DNA of 64,000 bases from Streptococcus sanguinis SK1 = NCTC 7863 (lineage in GTDB: Bacteria; Bacillota; Bacilli; Lactobacillales; Streptococcaceae): assembly GCF_000194945.1 (NCBI RefSeq), contig NZ_GL878511.1:62001-126000 (forward strand), in the 5' to 3' direction. This document shows, one piece after another, positions 8,740 through 17,664 of the stretch; position 1 is the stretch's first letter; each line of letters begins with the position of its first letter. The position numbers were made by a program, and so were the translations under genes. The notes under the pieces are model-generated. The model was not told the origin of the DNA. It made no database searches and saw only the letters and a list, made by a program, of their open reading frames with translations.

Positions 8740-9378
8740 TTATTCAAATGCTGCTTCCACCCGGTAGATGACTTGTCCCTTGTTAGCAAATTTCTGCTCA
8801 TACTCAGTCAGGACATTGTCCTCAAAGTCGCTGGCATGCAAATCTAACCACACACCCTTTAACTTCATACCATACTGAGAAAAGCTTACTAGGCTATACT
8901 CAAAAAGACCGCGGTTGTCCGTTTTGAAGTGGATTTCTCCATTTTCCGGCAAAATCTGCTGATAGGTTGCCAGAAAGGACTGATAGGTCAGACGGCGCTT
9001 TTCATGACGTTTCTTGGGCCAAGGATCTGAGAAGTTCAGATAGAGGCGGTCAATCTCGCCATCTTCAAAATAATCAGTCAGATCCGAACCGTCCACCCAT
9101 AATAACTTGATATTGGGCACATCTGTTGCCAGCACCTTGTCTAAGGCATAGCTGAGGACCGATTTTTGAATATCAATCCCAATGTAATTGATCTCAGGAT
9201 TGGCCTTGGCCATACCGGACACAAAAGCTCCTTTGCCACTGCCAACCTCTACATGAATGGGGTGATCATTGCCAAAAATCTCCTGCCATCTGCCCTTGGC
9301 GTCTGCCGGATTCAAAATCACATACTGGGGATGCGCCTCCAGCAGTTCCGTCGCTCCCTTACGATTCCTTACTCTCAT
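8740..9378 (-). CDS. trmB: tRNA (guanine-N7-)-methyltransferase
   Basis: SAM-dependent enzyme making m7G46 in the tRNA variable loop. 212 residues. The Rossmann SAM-binding motif [11 protein letters not shown] and the TrmB signature [16 protein letters not shown] are both intact. The start overlaps the end of ccrZ by 4 bp (ATGA), so the two genes are translationally coupled, the standard streptococcal arrangement. Confidence 0.96.
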   Translation of the reverse strand: MRVRNRKGATELLEAHPQYVILNPADAKGRWQEIFGNDHPIHVEVGSGKGAFVSGMAKANPEINYIGIDIQKSVLSYALDKVLATDVPNIKLLWVDGSDLTDYFEDGEIDRLYLNFSDPWPKKRHEKRRLTYQSFLATYQQILPENGEIHFKTDNRGLFEYSLVSFSQYGMKLKGVWLDLHASDFEDNVLTEYEQKFANKGQVIYRVEAAFE

Positions 9379-10169
9379 TGTCCTCTTCCGTATTTAGAAC
9401 GGAAGTTTCGTAATGCGTAAATCTCCCGGTTCACATTTTCTAAATCATTATTTTCATAGTATTTGGCAATCTGCATCAGATAAGAATACTGACCAAACCA
9501 GTATAGCTTATTGAAAACAGTCTGATTATACTTATAGCCATAGGCGCTCAGCCACTCTTGCCAACCTGAATCAGGCACATAATGGCTCAAAATATGAGCC
9601 ACATCCATCATCCTGTCTGTCAGGCGCACAGAATCCCAATCCACTAAGTAAATAAGCCCGCTGTCGGTCTCTACCCAGTTGCTGTGGCGCACATCTCCGT
9701 GAACGATGGTCGCATAATCCTCACGAAAGGCCGGCACAGTCTGGCGTAGGTCGCGGATAACAGATTGCAGATATTGATTATTTCTCAAAGCAAGCGGCAC
9801 TTGATTGAGCCAAGCATTCAGCAAATCAGTTGGCGTTTCCAGTGTATAGCCCAGCTTGGTCAGCTGCGTCATCAACGGGCGCGAGCGATGCAGCCGAGTC
9901 AAAATATTGATTACTTGCTTTTTGGACATATCATTTGGGGTCAGTATAGTGCCTGAAAGCCATTCCTGCCCGCTCATTACGTTGCCGTCCGGCATCCGGC
10001 GGCTCCACAAAAGCTGTGGTGCGATTTGTTCTCGAGCTAAGCCTGCTAAGATAGGGGTTGTATTCATCTTGACGAAAACGCGTCCCCCGTCCGGATAAGT
10101 CCCCATATAGGCCTTTCCGCTCTTACCAGCTATCGGTGTCAGGGTCAGCTCGTTATCAACCAAGTCCAT
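9375..10169 (-). CDS. ccrZ: Cell-cycle regulator CcrZ (choline/aminoglycoside-kinase-like)
   Basis: 264 residues of the APH/choline-kinase fold, with the catalytic loop [10 protein letters not shown] and the metal-binding LVDWDSVRL. The position directly upstream of trmB and downstream of pptAB matches the gene (formerly ytmP-like) shown in Streptococcus pneumoniae to couple septum formation with DnaA-driven replication initiation. The fold predicts a small-molecule kinase; substrates such as ribose and 2-deoxyribose have been reported for CcrZ. The assignment rests on synteny and motifs. Confidence 0.85.
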   Translation of the reverse strand: MDLVDNELTLTPIAGKSGKAYMGTYPDGGRVFVKMNTTPILAGLAREQIAPQLLWSRRMPDGNVMSGQEWLSGTILTPNDMSKKQVINILTRLHRSRPLMTQLTKLGYTLETPTDLLNAWLNQVPLALRNNQYLQSVIRDLRQTVPAFREDYATIVHGDVRHSNWVETDSGLIYLVDWDSVRLTDRMMDVAHILSHYVPDSGWQEWLSAYGYKYNQTVFNKLYWFGQYSYLMQIAKYYENNDLENVNREIYALRNFRSKYGRGQ

Positions 10170-10219
10170 GTTTCCCCTCCGTAAAAAGTTTCTTTATCAT
10201 TTTACTAGTTTTACCTCTT

Positions 10220-11266
10220 TTAGTCAACCAATCTCCGTAACTTAAACGGCAGATAGAACAGATAGAGTAGGGCAGTTGCTCCCAGCATAGCCAGCACTGC
10301 TGTCTTGTCTTGGAAAAATAGCAGAGCAGTCAGCACTTCAGCCAAGAGAACACTGCTGCCAATAGATGTGATAATTTGTCTTGCTCCCTTCAGCTTTTCC
10401 TCTATTTCAATCGGAAAAAGCTGGGTCAAAAATTGATAGTCAAAAGCTTCGTATAAGGCCGTCAGCTGGAAGAGCAAGAGGTAATTGAATAAGACCGCAA
10501 AAGCTGCAGCAATCCAAGCTTGACTGACAAAAATCAAGGCCAAAAGAGCTAGAAAGAGTAGTCTTAGGGTTAACGCAAACAAATCTCCATTTCGCAAGTA
10601 AGAACGCAAAAAGAGATTCTGCCAGGTCTTACTATGCTGCTTGCCCACAAGTCTCGTCAAACCATCAAGATAGGCCCTGCGCTTGACACTGTTTGAAATG
10701 CCTTTAACATTGGTAAAGAGAGCAAAGAAGCGCAGAATCGTCTGCTTTCGGGCTGCTTCATAAGCCACCAGAGCCTGCCAATCTAAACCATTTTCAGTAA
10801 AGAACTTCTTAGCCTTAGCCTGAAACAAAAACCATTTTAAGACTAGCATAAGGAGGCAGTAAAGCCCGAAGCCCCAAACAGGCAATCCCAGAGCCAGAAA
10901 AAGCGGAGCCAGTAACAGTAAGATTCCAGTCTGTAAGACTGCATACAAGAGATAGGAACGCAGAATCTGAGCCTTGATAAAAGCCCTGACTTCTGCTTCT
11001 CTGACCAATAGAAAGAGAGCATCCGGCTTTTCCAGATAGGTCGCAATCCGTCCAAAAGGCAGGATAAAGAGCGATAGAATAACCAGACTAGCAATAATGG
11101 GGAGGTGATTAGTCGGAAAGTGCCGCAAAAGCTGACTGTACTGAACACCTAAAAATCCCATAAAAATCAGTAGAAAGAGCACGAAATGATCATTAAGAAC
11201 ATAACGCAGGTATTTCAGACACTGCTGACGAAAATCCTGCTTTCGTTTAGCAAATAATTCTTTCAT
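10220..11266 (-). CDS. pptB: ABC transporter permease, EcsB/PptB type
   Basis: 348-residue polytopic membrane protein with about 6-8 hydrophobic segments, beginning MKELFAKRKQDFRQQCLKYLRYVLNDHFV as in EcsB-family permeases. Its start overlaps the ATPase gene by 4 bp. In streptococci the PptAB pair exports and matures short hydrophobic peptide pheromones (SHP, ComS), and EcsAB-type transporters also affect membrane proteolysis. The function here is inferred from family and gene order. Confidence 0.85.
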   Translation of the reverse strand: MKELFAKRKQDFRQQCLKYLRYVLNDHFVLFLLIFMGFLGVQYSQLLRHFPTNHLPIIASLVILSLFILPFGRIATYLEKPDALFLLVREAEVRAFIKAQILRSYLLYAVLQTGILLLLAPLFLALGLPVWGFGLYCLLMLVLKWFLFQAKAKKFFTENGLDWQALVAYEAARKQTILRFFALFTNVKGISNSVKRRAYLDGLTRLVGKQHSKTWQNLFLRSYLRNGDLFALTLRLLFLALLALIFVSQAWIAAAFAVLFNYLLLFQLTALYEAFDYQFLTQLFPIEIEEKLKGARQIITSIGSSVLLAEVLTALLFFQDKTAVLAMLGATALLYLFYLPFKLRRLVD

Positions 11267-11994
11267 AGCGCTGCCTCTTCTGTCAGGGCCAGATAGATGT
11301 CATTCAGACTAGCATCCGGCATTTGAAATTGAGCACGCAACTCAGTCAAGCTGCCCTTGGCCCGTACTTGGCCCTTGTGCAAGATTACAAAACTATCACA
11401 CATCTTCTCGGCAGAGTCCAGGACATGGGTGCTCATCAGAATCGACTTACCCTTCTTCTTTTCCTCATCTAAGAGTTGGATAAGGTCTGCAATAGCTACC
11501 GGATCCAGACCCAGAAAAGGCTCATCTACGATAAAAAGGCTGGGATCAACTACAAAAGCACAGATAATCATCACTTTTTGCTTCATCCCTTTTGAAAAGT
11601 GAACAGGGAACCAATCTAATTTTTCCTTGAGTCGGAACATTTCCAGCAACTTATCCACACGCTCAAAAGCTGTCTCCTGCTCAATGTCGTAAGCCATAGC
11701 TACCGTCTCAATGTGCTCGCGCAGGGTCAATTCTTCGTAGAGACTAGGCGTTTCCGGAATAAAACCGATTTTCTTGCGGTAATCACTGGGATTAGTCCGC
11801 AGCTCCAGTCCATCAATTTGAATCTGCCCCTTATAAGGCGTCAAAAGACCGATAATCTCATTGATAGTCGTGGACTTGCCCGCACCGTTGAGACCAATCA
11901 GACCAACCAGCTGGCCATTGCCCACTTCAAAGCTGACATCCTTTAAAACCGGGATATTAACATAGCCGCCCGTAAGCTCTTTGATTTCTAACAT
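11263..11994 (-). CDS. pptA: ABC transporter ATP-binding protein, EcsA/PptA type
   Basis: 243-residue nucleotide-binding subunit: Walker A GLNGAGKST, a degenerate signature FSKGMKQK, Walker B LFIVDEPFLGLD and the H-loop MSTHV. The start at 11994 (MLEIKELTGGY) is preferred over an in-frame ATG at 12060, because GGAGAA lies just ahead of 11994 and the longer version would run through the divergent promoter region. It works with the permease encoded immediately downstream as a peptide/pheromone exporter (PptAB). Confidence 0.88.
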   Translation of the reverse strand: MLEIKELTGGYVNIPVLKDVSFEVGNGQLVGLIGLNGAGKSTTINEIIGLLTPYKGQIQIDGLELRTNPSDYRKKIGFIPETPSLYEELTLREHIETVAMAYDIEQETAFERVDKLLEMFRLKEKLDWFPVHFSKGMKQKVMIICAFVVDPSLFIVDEPFLGLDPVAIADLIQLLDEEKKKGKSILMSTHVLDSAEKMCDSFVILHKGQVRAKGSLTELRAQFQMPDASLNDIYLALTEEAAL

Positions 11995-12012
11995 ATTTTC
12001 TCCGAATTCTGG

Positions 12013-12033
12013 TATAATGGTTCTTATATTATA
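12013..12033. promoter_or_regulatory. Divergent promoter region, pptA / HIT gene
   Basis: Two TATAAT boxes lie 9 bp apart on opposite strands: plus 12013-12018 (toward the HIT gene) and minus 12028-12033 (toward pptA). The -35 boxes are weak. The overlapping layout means the two directions probably compete for polymerase. Confidence 0.5.
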
Positions 12034-12062
12034 ACAAAATCTAGCGAATAGAGGTACCATTT

Positions 12063-12473
12063 ATGGCTGATTGTATTTTTTGTAAAATTATTGTCGGAGA
12101 GATCCCTTCTTCTAAAGTCTACGAAGACGAGAAAGTCCTTGCTTTTCTAGATATTTCCCAGGTAACACCAGGTCATACCTTGGTTGTCCCTAAAGAGCAT
12201 TTCCGAAATGTGCTGGATATGGATGCTGACAGCACCAGTCTGCTCTTCGCTCGCGTACCTGATATTGCTCGAAAGGTGATGAAAGCCACAGGTGCAGCTG
12301 GTATGAATATCATCAACAACAACGAAGAAATTGCTGGACAGACTGTCTTTCATACCCATGTGCATTTGGCACCGCGCTACAGTGATGCAGATGACCTCAA
12401 GATTACTTTCGCAGCCCACGAACCAGACTTTCCATCTCTGGCCGAATTAGCTGAGAAGATTGCGCAAGCTTAA
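12063..12473 (+). CDS. HIT-family nucleotide-binding hydrolase
   Basis: 136 residues with the histidine-triad motif HTHVHLAPRY preceded by ADCIFCKIIVGEIPSSKVYED, typical of the Hinge-nt (HinT-like) branch. Such enzymes hydrolyse nucleoside phosphoramidates or AMP-lysine-type adducts; the physiological substrate is not known for streptococci. The two Cys residues near the N-terminus (CIFC) may help bind zinc. It is transcribed divergently from pptA and followed 9 bp later by a coiled-coil membrane protein gene. Confidence 0.92.
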   Translation: MADCIFCKIIVGEIPSSKVYEDEKVLAFLDISQVTPGHTLVVPKEHFRNVLDMDADSTSLLFARVPDIARKVMKATGAAGMNIINNNEEIAGQTVFHTHVHLAPRYSDADDLKITFAAHEPDFPSLAELAEKIAQA

Positions 12474-12482
12474 GGAGGGAAT

Positions 12483-12770
12483 ATGAAACTTTCAAATATT
12501 TTCCTATTTATCGGTGCCGCTGCAGCCAGTTACAAGCTGGTTGAAAACCGTCAAAAAATTCAAGAAGAAATCATTGAAACAACAGATAGCCTAGACAAAG
12601 TTAAGGACAGTCTAGCCAATATCCAACGAAATATTGCCATCATTCAAGAGCAAAAAGAGCAAGTCAAAGACATCGCTCAAGATCTTACCTATAAATATAA
12701 AGTCCTTGAAAACCAAGCTCAAGTGCAGATCCAGCAAGTCAAAGACATCTGGGAAAAGTACGAGTCTTGA
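12483..12770 (+). CDS. Small membrane-anchored coiled-coil protein, unknown function
   Basis: 95 residues: one N-terminal hydrophobic segment (about residues 4-19, LSNIFLFIGAAAASYKL), then an extended heptad-rich, Lys/Glu/Gln-rich region to the C-terminus. It resembles YtxH-type proteins in layout, but I cannot assign a family. AGGAGG precedes the ATG. It is co-transcribed with the HIT gene and closed by a perfect terminator. Confidence 0.75.
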   Translation: MKLSNIFLFIGAAAASYKLVENRQKIQEEIIETTDSLDKVKDSLANIQRNIAIIQEQKEQVKDIAQDLTYKYKVLENQAQVQIQQVKDIWEKYES

Positions 12771-12772
12771 TA

Positions 12773-12808
12773 GAGAAAAACTCCAGTTTTTAGCTGGAGT
12801 TTTTCTCT
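12773..12808 (+). terminator. Terminator of the HIT operon
   Basis: A perfect 15-bp inverted repeat, AGAGAAAAACTCCAG and its complement around a 7-nt loop. The T-run is in the descending arm and the structure could act in both directions. Confidence 0.85.
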
Positions 12809-12901
12809 ATCAAAAGGTGCTGTTTTTGAAATACGAAATGGTTCTCTGAAAACTTTTTCTACATCTATTTATCACAACTTATTCTTCTTCATAAAAAGGG
12901 A

Positions 12902-15562
12902 CTATTTTCCTTTACGGATATTTCGAAAAAGGAGGATTAGCATAAGGACAAATAGTCCTTCTAGAAAGAAGAAAGCAACCTCACTATTCATTATAAGGGA
13001 ATCAACTTCAATACTATATCGGCGTAACCCTGCTATATTAAAAAATAGAATCCTAAGAAATCGTCGAAGAAAGATAAACAGCTGCAAACTATAAATTATG
13101 AAGACCTTTTTAACTCCAATTATTAAACGTTGTTCTTTTGTAAAATAAGACATAGCAACAGCATTTAATAGCAGCATGACTGTTAGGCTAAGGGTGTCTT
13201 GCCGAAGAATCATAGGATCAAAGTAACTAAGTCTAAAGTGAATGAGAGGAGAAAATTGAAAAAGAAGAATCCCTATTAAACTTGGAAAGAAAATTTTCTT
13301 AAGCGAAGGCGGAAAGTCTAGACTCAATCTCGTAAAGGACAAAATAATGAGCAGGATAATCAGAATAATGCTATAGAATATGACAACACCTGAAACCAAT
13401 TGGCTTCTTTTTGCCAAAGCAGAAAGAAAACCAGCAGAAAGAAAAATACCAATAGGAGTAAGCCAATCTAGTGAATAATTCCATTTTGGACCCTTATTAA
13501 CCTTAAATCCATCAATAAAGCAGAAAAATGTTATAAAAGAGAGTCCAACGATAAGTCCAAGAGGTAAAAACGGAATGGCTAAGAAAAGGAATAAAATTCC
13601 CATAACCCACATATTGAGATTGTAGTAAAGTTTGGGCTTCATACCTCGAGCAAAATCCCCTTCTTCCATGGGTGTTTGTCGCATTCTCAATATATAATAG
13701 TAAAAAAGAGATACCATTCCTACATAAACCCAAGAATTTAATCCAAGACGTTGCTCTTGGGTACTTTGTATGAGGCTAAATACAGTCAAAACAGCAAATA
13801 CAAACTGCAGAAATTTATTGGTGAATATCTGTCTTTTTTTCCAAGACGAATAGGATAGTTTCGACTTAGGATAACTGAGCTCATAGGCATAGGCTGTCAT
13901 CTCTTCAAGTTTCTTGTCCGTCTCCTCTGTCATCATATGTGGAGCAATTTTAGAAGTAGTAAATCTTCCAAGAACAAATCTCAAGACTTCTCCATCTGTG
14001 AAGCGTCGATACTCCTTGTATATCTGTTCAAACAAGACAGTTAGAATACGAGGCTTTTCTTTAAAATATTGCTTCCACTCATCCCAATCATTGATGAGTT
14101 CATCACTTTTCGTTAGTTTTTCAACATAAAGATAGCCTTCGTAATACCAATATTCAAAATTCTCCTTATTATCTAGTTCAAACTCTTTTACAACAGAAGG
14201 ATAGGACTGAACAATATTCCAGAATTGTAGCTTTTTCAGATAGGGATTCGACTCCTCGTCACTTGAACGCTCTACAAATTGGAGTATCAGGGTTAAAACC
14301 TTTTTATTCTTTAAAGGATAGACATCCACTTTTTCTAACAAAGATAGTAAAAGTGATTGATCCTTAACCCTTTCAAAAAGAAATTGCCAATCACGCAATA
14401 GACTATAGTCGTCTTCATAATGAGCGTTTAGCAGTTCATAAAAAACTACCTCAACCTCATCAGGGTTATCTAAAGAGTATTGATTAAAGTCAACATTTTC
14501 ACCAAGTTTTACCTTTAATTTCTTTAAGTACTCAGCTAGGTCATCAAACTGTTCACGATCCTCTTCAAACATTACTTGTCGCACCTTTTCAAGGATATAA
14601 GTTAAAACAGGGACACTCTTAATTATCTGACGCTTCTGACTCACTTGAAACAGCACGACAAAAGCAAGATGCGGGTGCTTAAAAAAATCTATCCAAGATG
14701 TTAGTTGATTTGCTTTTTTAGAATCTTTGAGAATTTCTTGGCATAAAAGATATGAAGCGTAAAATTGCTCAGTCTCTTCTTTTGCACTTGCAATAGATTT
14801 CTGTTTTTCTACTGCCCCTGCCCTTTTGATTTCCCAATGATTCAGTTTGTAATAGTAACTCCAGTTGCGAAAATCAGGGACATAGTCTTTCAGTAAAGGT
14901 ATGATGATAGAGAATTGTTCAGGCTTGTTAAAAATATAAACATCCATTTCCTCTAGGACAGTCTGAACAACACTCATGTCATATCTATACTGACTAAAGA
15001 ACTGGCTCCAAAGATTTTCTTGCTCTTCAAAGCTATAATCAGCATTGCCGATTATGCTTTCAATCGAATTCCGAATTATATACGAAGTTTCATTATAGTC
15101 GCTAAAATCCAGGGTAGACTTTGCGGTTTCTTCTTGTAACTGCGCTTCCTCCACCTTCAACGTTTCAAAGTTTAGAGAAGTCTCTGGTTCTTCATAGTTT
15201 CCGATTGAAGCAGTTGAACGTTTATAGTCACTAAAGTCAAGTAGAGACTTTGCACCTTCCTCTTGCGACTGCTCCTCTTCTATATGTAAAGTATCAAAAT
15301 CAAGGAAACTTGAAGCAGAGTCTTGGGTTTCCTCACATGTCTGGCTTTCTTGCTGATGGGAAATCGGTTTTCTTAGACCAATCTCTGAGCTAGCATTGAT
15401 TGATCTTGCATAATTTAAGGCTACTTGATAGGCTTCAACAATTTGCTGATAGATTTCTGGTTGGTCTTCAGGATGATAATGTCGAACCAGCTCAGCATAA
15501 CGTCTCCGAATTGCTTTGACATCATGAGTTGGCTCAATACCTAAAGTTTCCCATATACTCAT
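12902..15562 (-). CDS. Large polytopic membrane protein with N-terminal J domain (Djl-like)
   Basis: 886 residues. Residues 2-50 form a divergent J domain (WETLGIEPTHDVKAIRRRYAELVRHYHPE) in which the canonical HPD loop reads HPE (residues 30-32), as in DjlB/DjlC-type co-chaperones. A linker follows with two copies of an acidic repeat about 43 residues apart (about 86-113 and 130-156, each ending LDFSDY). A soluble alpha-helical region reaches to about 570, then about nine predicted membrane segments to the C-terminus. The start lies 13 bp after the stop of an Hsp70 gene, so the two form an operon. The layout suggests a co-chaperone that tethers the Hsp70 to the membrane. The client is unknown. 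Confidence 0.85.
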   Translation of the reverse strand: MSIWETLGIEPTHDVKAIRRRYAELVRHYHPEDQPEIYQQIVEAYQVALNYARSINASSEIGLRKPISHQQESQTCEETQDSASSFLDFDTLHIEEEQSQEEGAKSLLDFSDYKRSTASIGNYEEPETSLNFETLKVEEAQLQEETAKSTLDFSDYNETSYIIRNSIESIIGNADYSFEEQENLWSQFFSQYRYDMSVVQTVLEEMDVYIFNKPEQFSIIIPLLKDYVPDFRNWSYYYKLNHWEIKRAGAVEKQKSIASAKEETEQFYASYLLCQEILKDSKKANQLTSWIDFFKHPHLAFVVLFQVSQKRQIIKSVPVLTYILEKVRQVMFEEDREQFDDLAEYLKKLKVKLGENVDFNQYSLDNPDEVEVVFYELLNAHYEDDYSLLRDWQFLFERVKDQSLLLSLLEKVDVYPLKNKKVLTLILQFVERSSDEESNPYLKKLQFWNIVQSYPSVVKEFELDNKENFEYWYYEGYLYVEKLTKSDELINDWDEWKQYFKEKPRILTVLFEQIYKEYRRFTDGEVLRFVLGRFTTSKIAPHMMTEETDKKLEEMTAYAYELSYPKSKLSYSSWKKRQIFTNKFLQFVFAVLTVFSLIQSTQEQRLGLNSWVYVGMVSLFYYYILRMRQTPMEEGDFARGMKPKLYYNLNMWVMGILFLFLAIPFLPLGLIVGLSFITFFCFIDGFKVNKGPKWNYSLDWLTPIGIFLSAGFLSALAKRSQLVSGVVIFYSIILIILLIILSFTRLSLDFPPSLKKIFFPSLIGILLFQFSPLIHFRLSYFDPMILRQDTLSLTVMLLLNAVAMSYFTKEQRLIIGVKKVFIIYSLQLFIFLRRFLRILFFNIAGLRRYSIEVDSLIMNSEVAFFFLEGLFVLMLILLFRNIRKGK

Positions 15563-15575
15563 ATTTTCTCCTCTC

Positions 15576-17240
15576 TTACAACCCTCGTTCTAGATAATCT
15601 AAGTAACGAGAAAATGACTGGTAAACCTTAGGTAATTGATAGACAGACGCCTGTTTGACCTCTTCCTCAAATCTCTTTGTTTCCTCCATCAGATTATCTC
15701 TTCTCCTGCCGAGTAGCATACTATAGACGCGATTGGCCTTCTCAATCAAGAAGCGGTAGACCTCTGTCTCCTGTGCATTAATCTTATAGCGAGATAATTC
15801 AGATTGTTTGGCCTTGATTTCCTTTTCTGTCAGCGTAATACTATCTTGCAAGATGACATGGCTAAAGATTTCTTGAGTCGAGTCAATTTTCACTTCCACA
15901 TCCAATATTCCATTAAGATCATAGGTGAATCGGACTGTAAAACCTTCATTAGCTCGATAATTTACAGGAACTGGAACTTCCAGTTCTCCTAAGAATAAGT
16001 TTTGGGTCGCCTTCATCATCTCGCCTTGGTAGACCTTTATCTTCACCTGGCTCTGTCCCATTTCAGCAGTATAGTAATGCTCCAACCGCGAAGCAGGGAG
16101 GGTGGAATTTCGCTCTATTATTGGTGAAAAATGATCACCGACTACCTTAATACCGAGTGTGAACGGGCAGATATCAGAAAGCAACAGGTCTCGTATCTCT
16201 CCTTGACGTTGCTTGATTCCTGCAAGGAGCGCACATCCTCTTGCAATCATCAGATCAGGATCATCAGATACTTGCACCTTTTGATCAATACAGTAAGATA
16301 GAAAATCCTGAACCAATCTCAATTTTGAAGTTCCTCCAACTAGGACAAAATTATCAGAGGTTACATAGCTAAAACGTGCATCCATTAAAGCGCGGTCTAA
16401 AACTGCCTTAACACGGGCTAACAGAGGTTGACAAAGCTCATAAAAACGCTGATAGGTCAAATTTAAAGAATATTTCTGTTTCTGGTCAAGTACTGACATT
16501 TTCACTTCTTCTTTGTCATTCAAGTCCAACTTAGTTTTCTCAGCTTGCACCAAAATTTTGCTATAGAATTCGCGCGAAATGGAGTCCTTGGTCAATTGAT
16601 TGAAGACTAAAAATTCCTCAGCAATAGCTGCAGTGAAATCCTCTCCTCCCAAACGATTGTCACCTGCTATAGACACAATCTCAACAATATTATCAAACAA
16701 CTCTACAACTGAGATATCCAGAGTACCTCCACCAAAATCGACTACAATGAAAGATTGATCCTCTTGATGACTCATGGAGCTTTTAGCAAGGGCAGCTGCA
16801 GAAGGTTCATTGATAATACGATCAATCTTAACCCCTGCAAATTTGCCTGCTAGTTTTGTCGCATAGCGCTGAGCATCATTGAAATAGGCTGGTACACTAA
16901 CGATAACTTCATCAACTTTCTCTCCAAGATAAGTTTCTGCATCATCTACCAACTTTCGAATCACAAAAGAGCTTAATTCTTCAGCCTTATAAGTTCTATT
17001 TCCTAGTCTTAAGTCGTGCTTAGTTCCCATAAAGCGTTTAAATTGAGAAACAGTCTTGTCAGAATGAGTGACCAAGCGCTCCTTAGCGATTTTCCCAACT
17101 ATGATTTCGTCATTATCGTCTAAGGCCACAACAGAAGGAGTCAAAAACTCTCCAAAAGCATTTGGGATCAGCTTAACCTGACCGTCTTGATAAATTCCAA
17201 CCAAAGAATTTGTTGTTCCTAAATCAATACCTACAATCAT
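15576..17240 (-). CDS. HscC-like Hsp70 family chaperone
   Basis: 554 residues, shorter than housekeeping DnaK (about 607) and close to Escherichia coli HscC (about 556). The ATPase domain is intact: GIDLGTTNSLVGIY phosphate-1 loop, VVDFGGGTLDISV phosphate-2 loop, VGGTSKLRLVQ adenosine motif and INEPSAAALA. LIPNAFGEFLTPS and LGGEDFT also match HscC better than DnaK. The substrate-binding domain follows (about 360-500), then a shortened helical lid without the DnaK EEVD-like tail. It is the first gene of an operon with the J-domain membrane protein. No CIRCE or CtsR heptad repeats are visible upstream, so heat induction is not indicated. Confidence 0.9.
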   Translation of the reverse strand: MIVGIDLGTTNSLVGIYQDGQVKLIPNAFGEFLTPSVVALDDNDEIIVGKIAKERLVTHSDKTVSQFKRFMGTKHDLRLGNRTYKAEELSSFVIRKLVDDAETYLGEKVDEVIVSVPAYFNDAQRYATKLAGKFAGVKIDRIINEPSAAALAKSSMSHQEDQSFIVVDFGGGTLDISVVELFDNIVEIVSIAGDNRLGGEDFTAAIAEEFLVFNQLTKDSISREFYSKILVQAEKTKLDLNDKEEVKMSVLDQKQKYSLNLTYQRFYELCQPLLARVKAVLDRALMDARFSYVTSDNFVLVGGTSKLRLVQDFLSYCIDQKVQVSDDPDLMIARGCALLAGIKQRQGEIRDLLLSDICPFTLGIKVVGDHFSPIIERNSTLPASRLEHYYTAEMGQSQVKIKVYQGEMMKATQNLFLGELEVPVPVNYRANEGFTVRFTYDLNGILDVEVKIDSTQEIFSHVILQDSITLTEKEIKAKQSELSRYKINAQETEVYRFLIEKANRVYSMLLGRRRDNLMEETKRFEEEVKQASVYQLPKVYQSFSRYLDYLERGL

Positions 17241-17275
17241 ACTTCTTCTAACTCCAAATTTTTATACATATTCCC

Positions 17276-17281
17276 ATTATA
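17276..17281 (-). promoter_or_regulatory. -10 box of the hsp70/J-protein operon
   Basis: TATAAT on the minus strand, preceded by TG-rich sequence, lies 35 bp ahead of the ATG. The ATG has GGAG upstream. The -35 region is A/T-rich without a clear match. Confidence 0.5.
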
Positions 17282-17337
17282 CAGGAAATATTCTATTTTT
17301 TTAAGAAAAATCTGCTAGTCATACAATACAAGCACGA

Positions 17338-17375
17338 AAAAATGTATGCAACTTTTTCTAGCTACATACATTTTT
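17338..17375. other. Inverted repeat in the hsp70-LCP intergenic region
   Basis: AAAAATGTATG (17338-17348) and its exact complement (17365-17375) flank a 16-nt loop. On the minus strand the right arm runs into T residues, so it could end read-through from the LCP gene about 290 bp upstream; its function is not certain. The rest of the 424-bp gap (17241-17664) holds only a candidate plus-strand small transcript. Confidence 0.4.
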
Positions 17376-17564
17376 CAAGATATTTTTGTTTTTACATTCA
17401 AACTTGTTCATTTTTACTATTTCGGTTTGATTATACTATGAAACTTTCAAAAAATATTATAGGAAAAACTGCTGTCAGAAAACATTATTTCTTCATGTGC
17501 TTGTAGTGCATCACTTGCTAGATTCAATTCAATAATAACAAGAGAAGTTTGATATAATTGACAA

Positions 17565-17653
17565 ATGTTTTAAAAAGAGAGAATCAATAACAACTTCACT
17601 TGATGTTACTTTTTGTCACCAACTACAATTTACAAAGAGCTGGCCTCTTTTTA
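17565..17653 (+). ncRNA. Candidate small RNA in the LCP-hsp70 gap
   Basis: On the plus strand an extended -10 (TGATATAAT, TATAAT at 17553-17558) is followed about 90 bp later by a short hairpin (AAAGAG/CTCTTT, 17634-17650) with a T run. There is no open frame between. This is consistent with an 85-90 nt small RNA convergent with the LCP gene. There is no clear -35 box and the terminator stem is short, so this is tentative. Confidence 0.3.
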
Positions 17654-17664
17654 TATTTAACTTT

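Noticed and set aside
15576-17300. Possible CIRCE or CtsR heat-shock operators before the Hsp70 gene
   Set aside because: Neither the CIRCE inverted repeat nor CtsR heptads are present in the upstream 120 bp.
17521-17565. CiaR-type csRNA promoter for the candidate small RNA
   Set aside because: The TTTAAG-N5-TTTAAG repeat expected upstream of the -10 box is absent.
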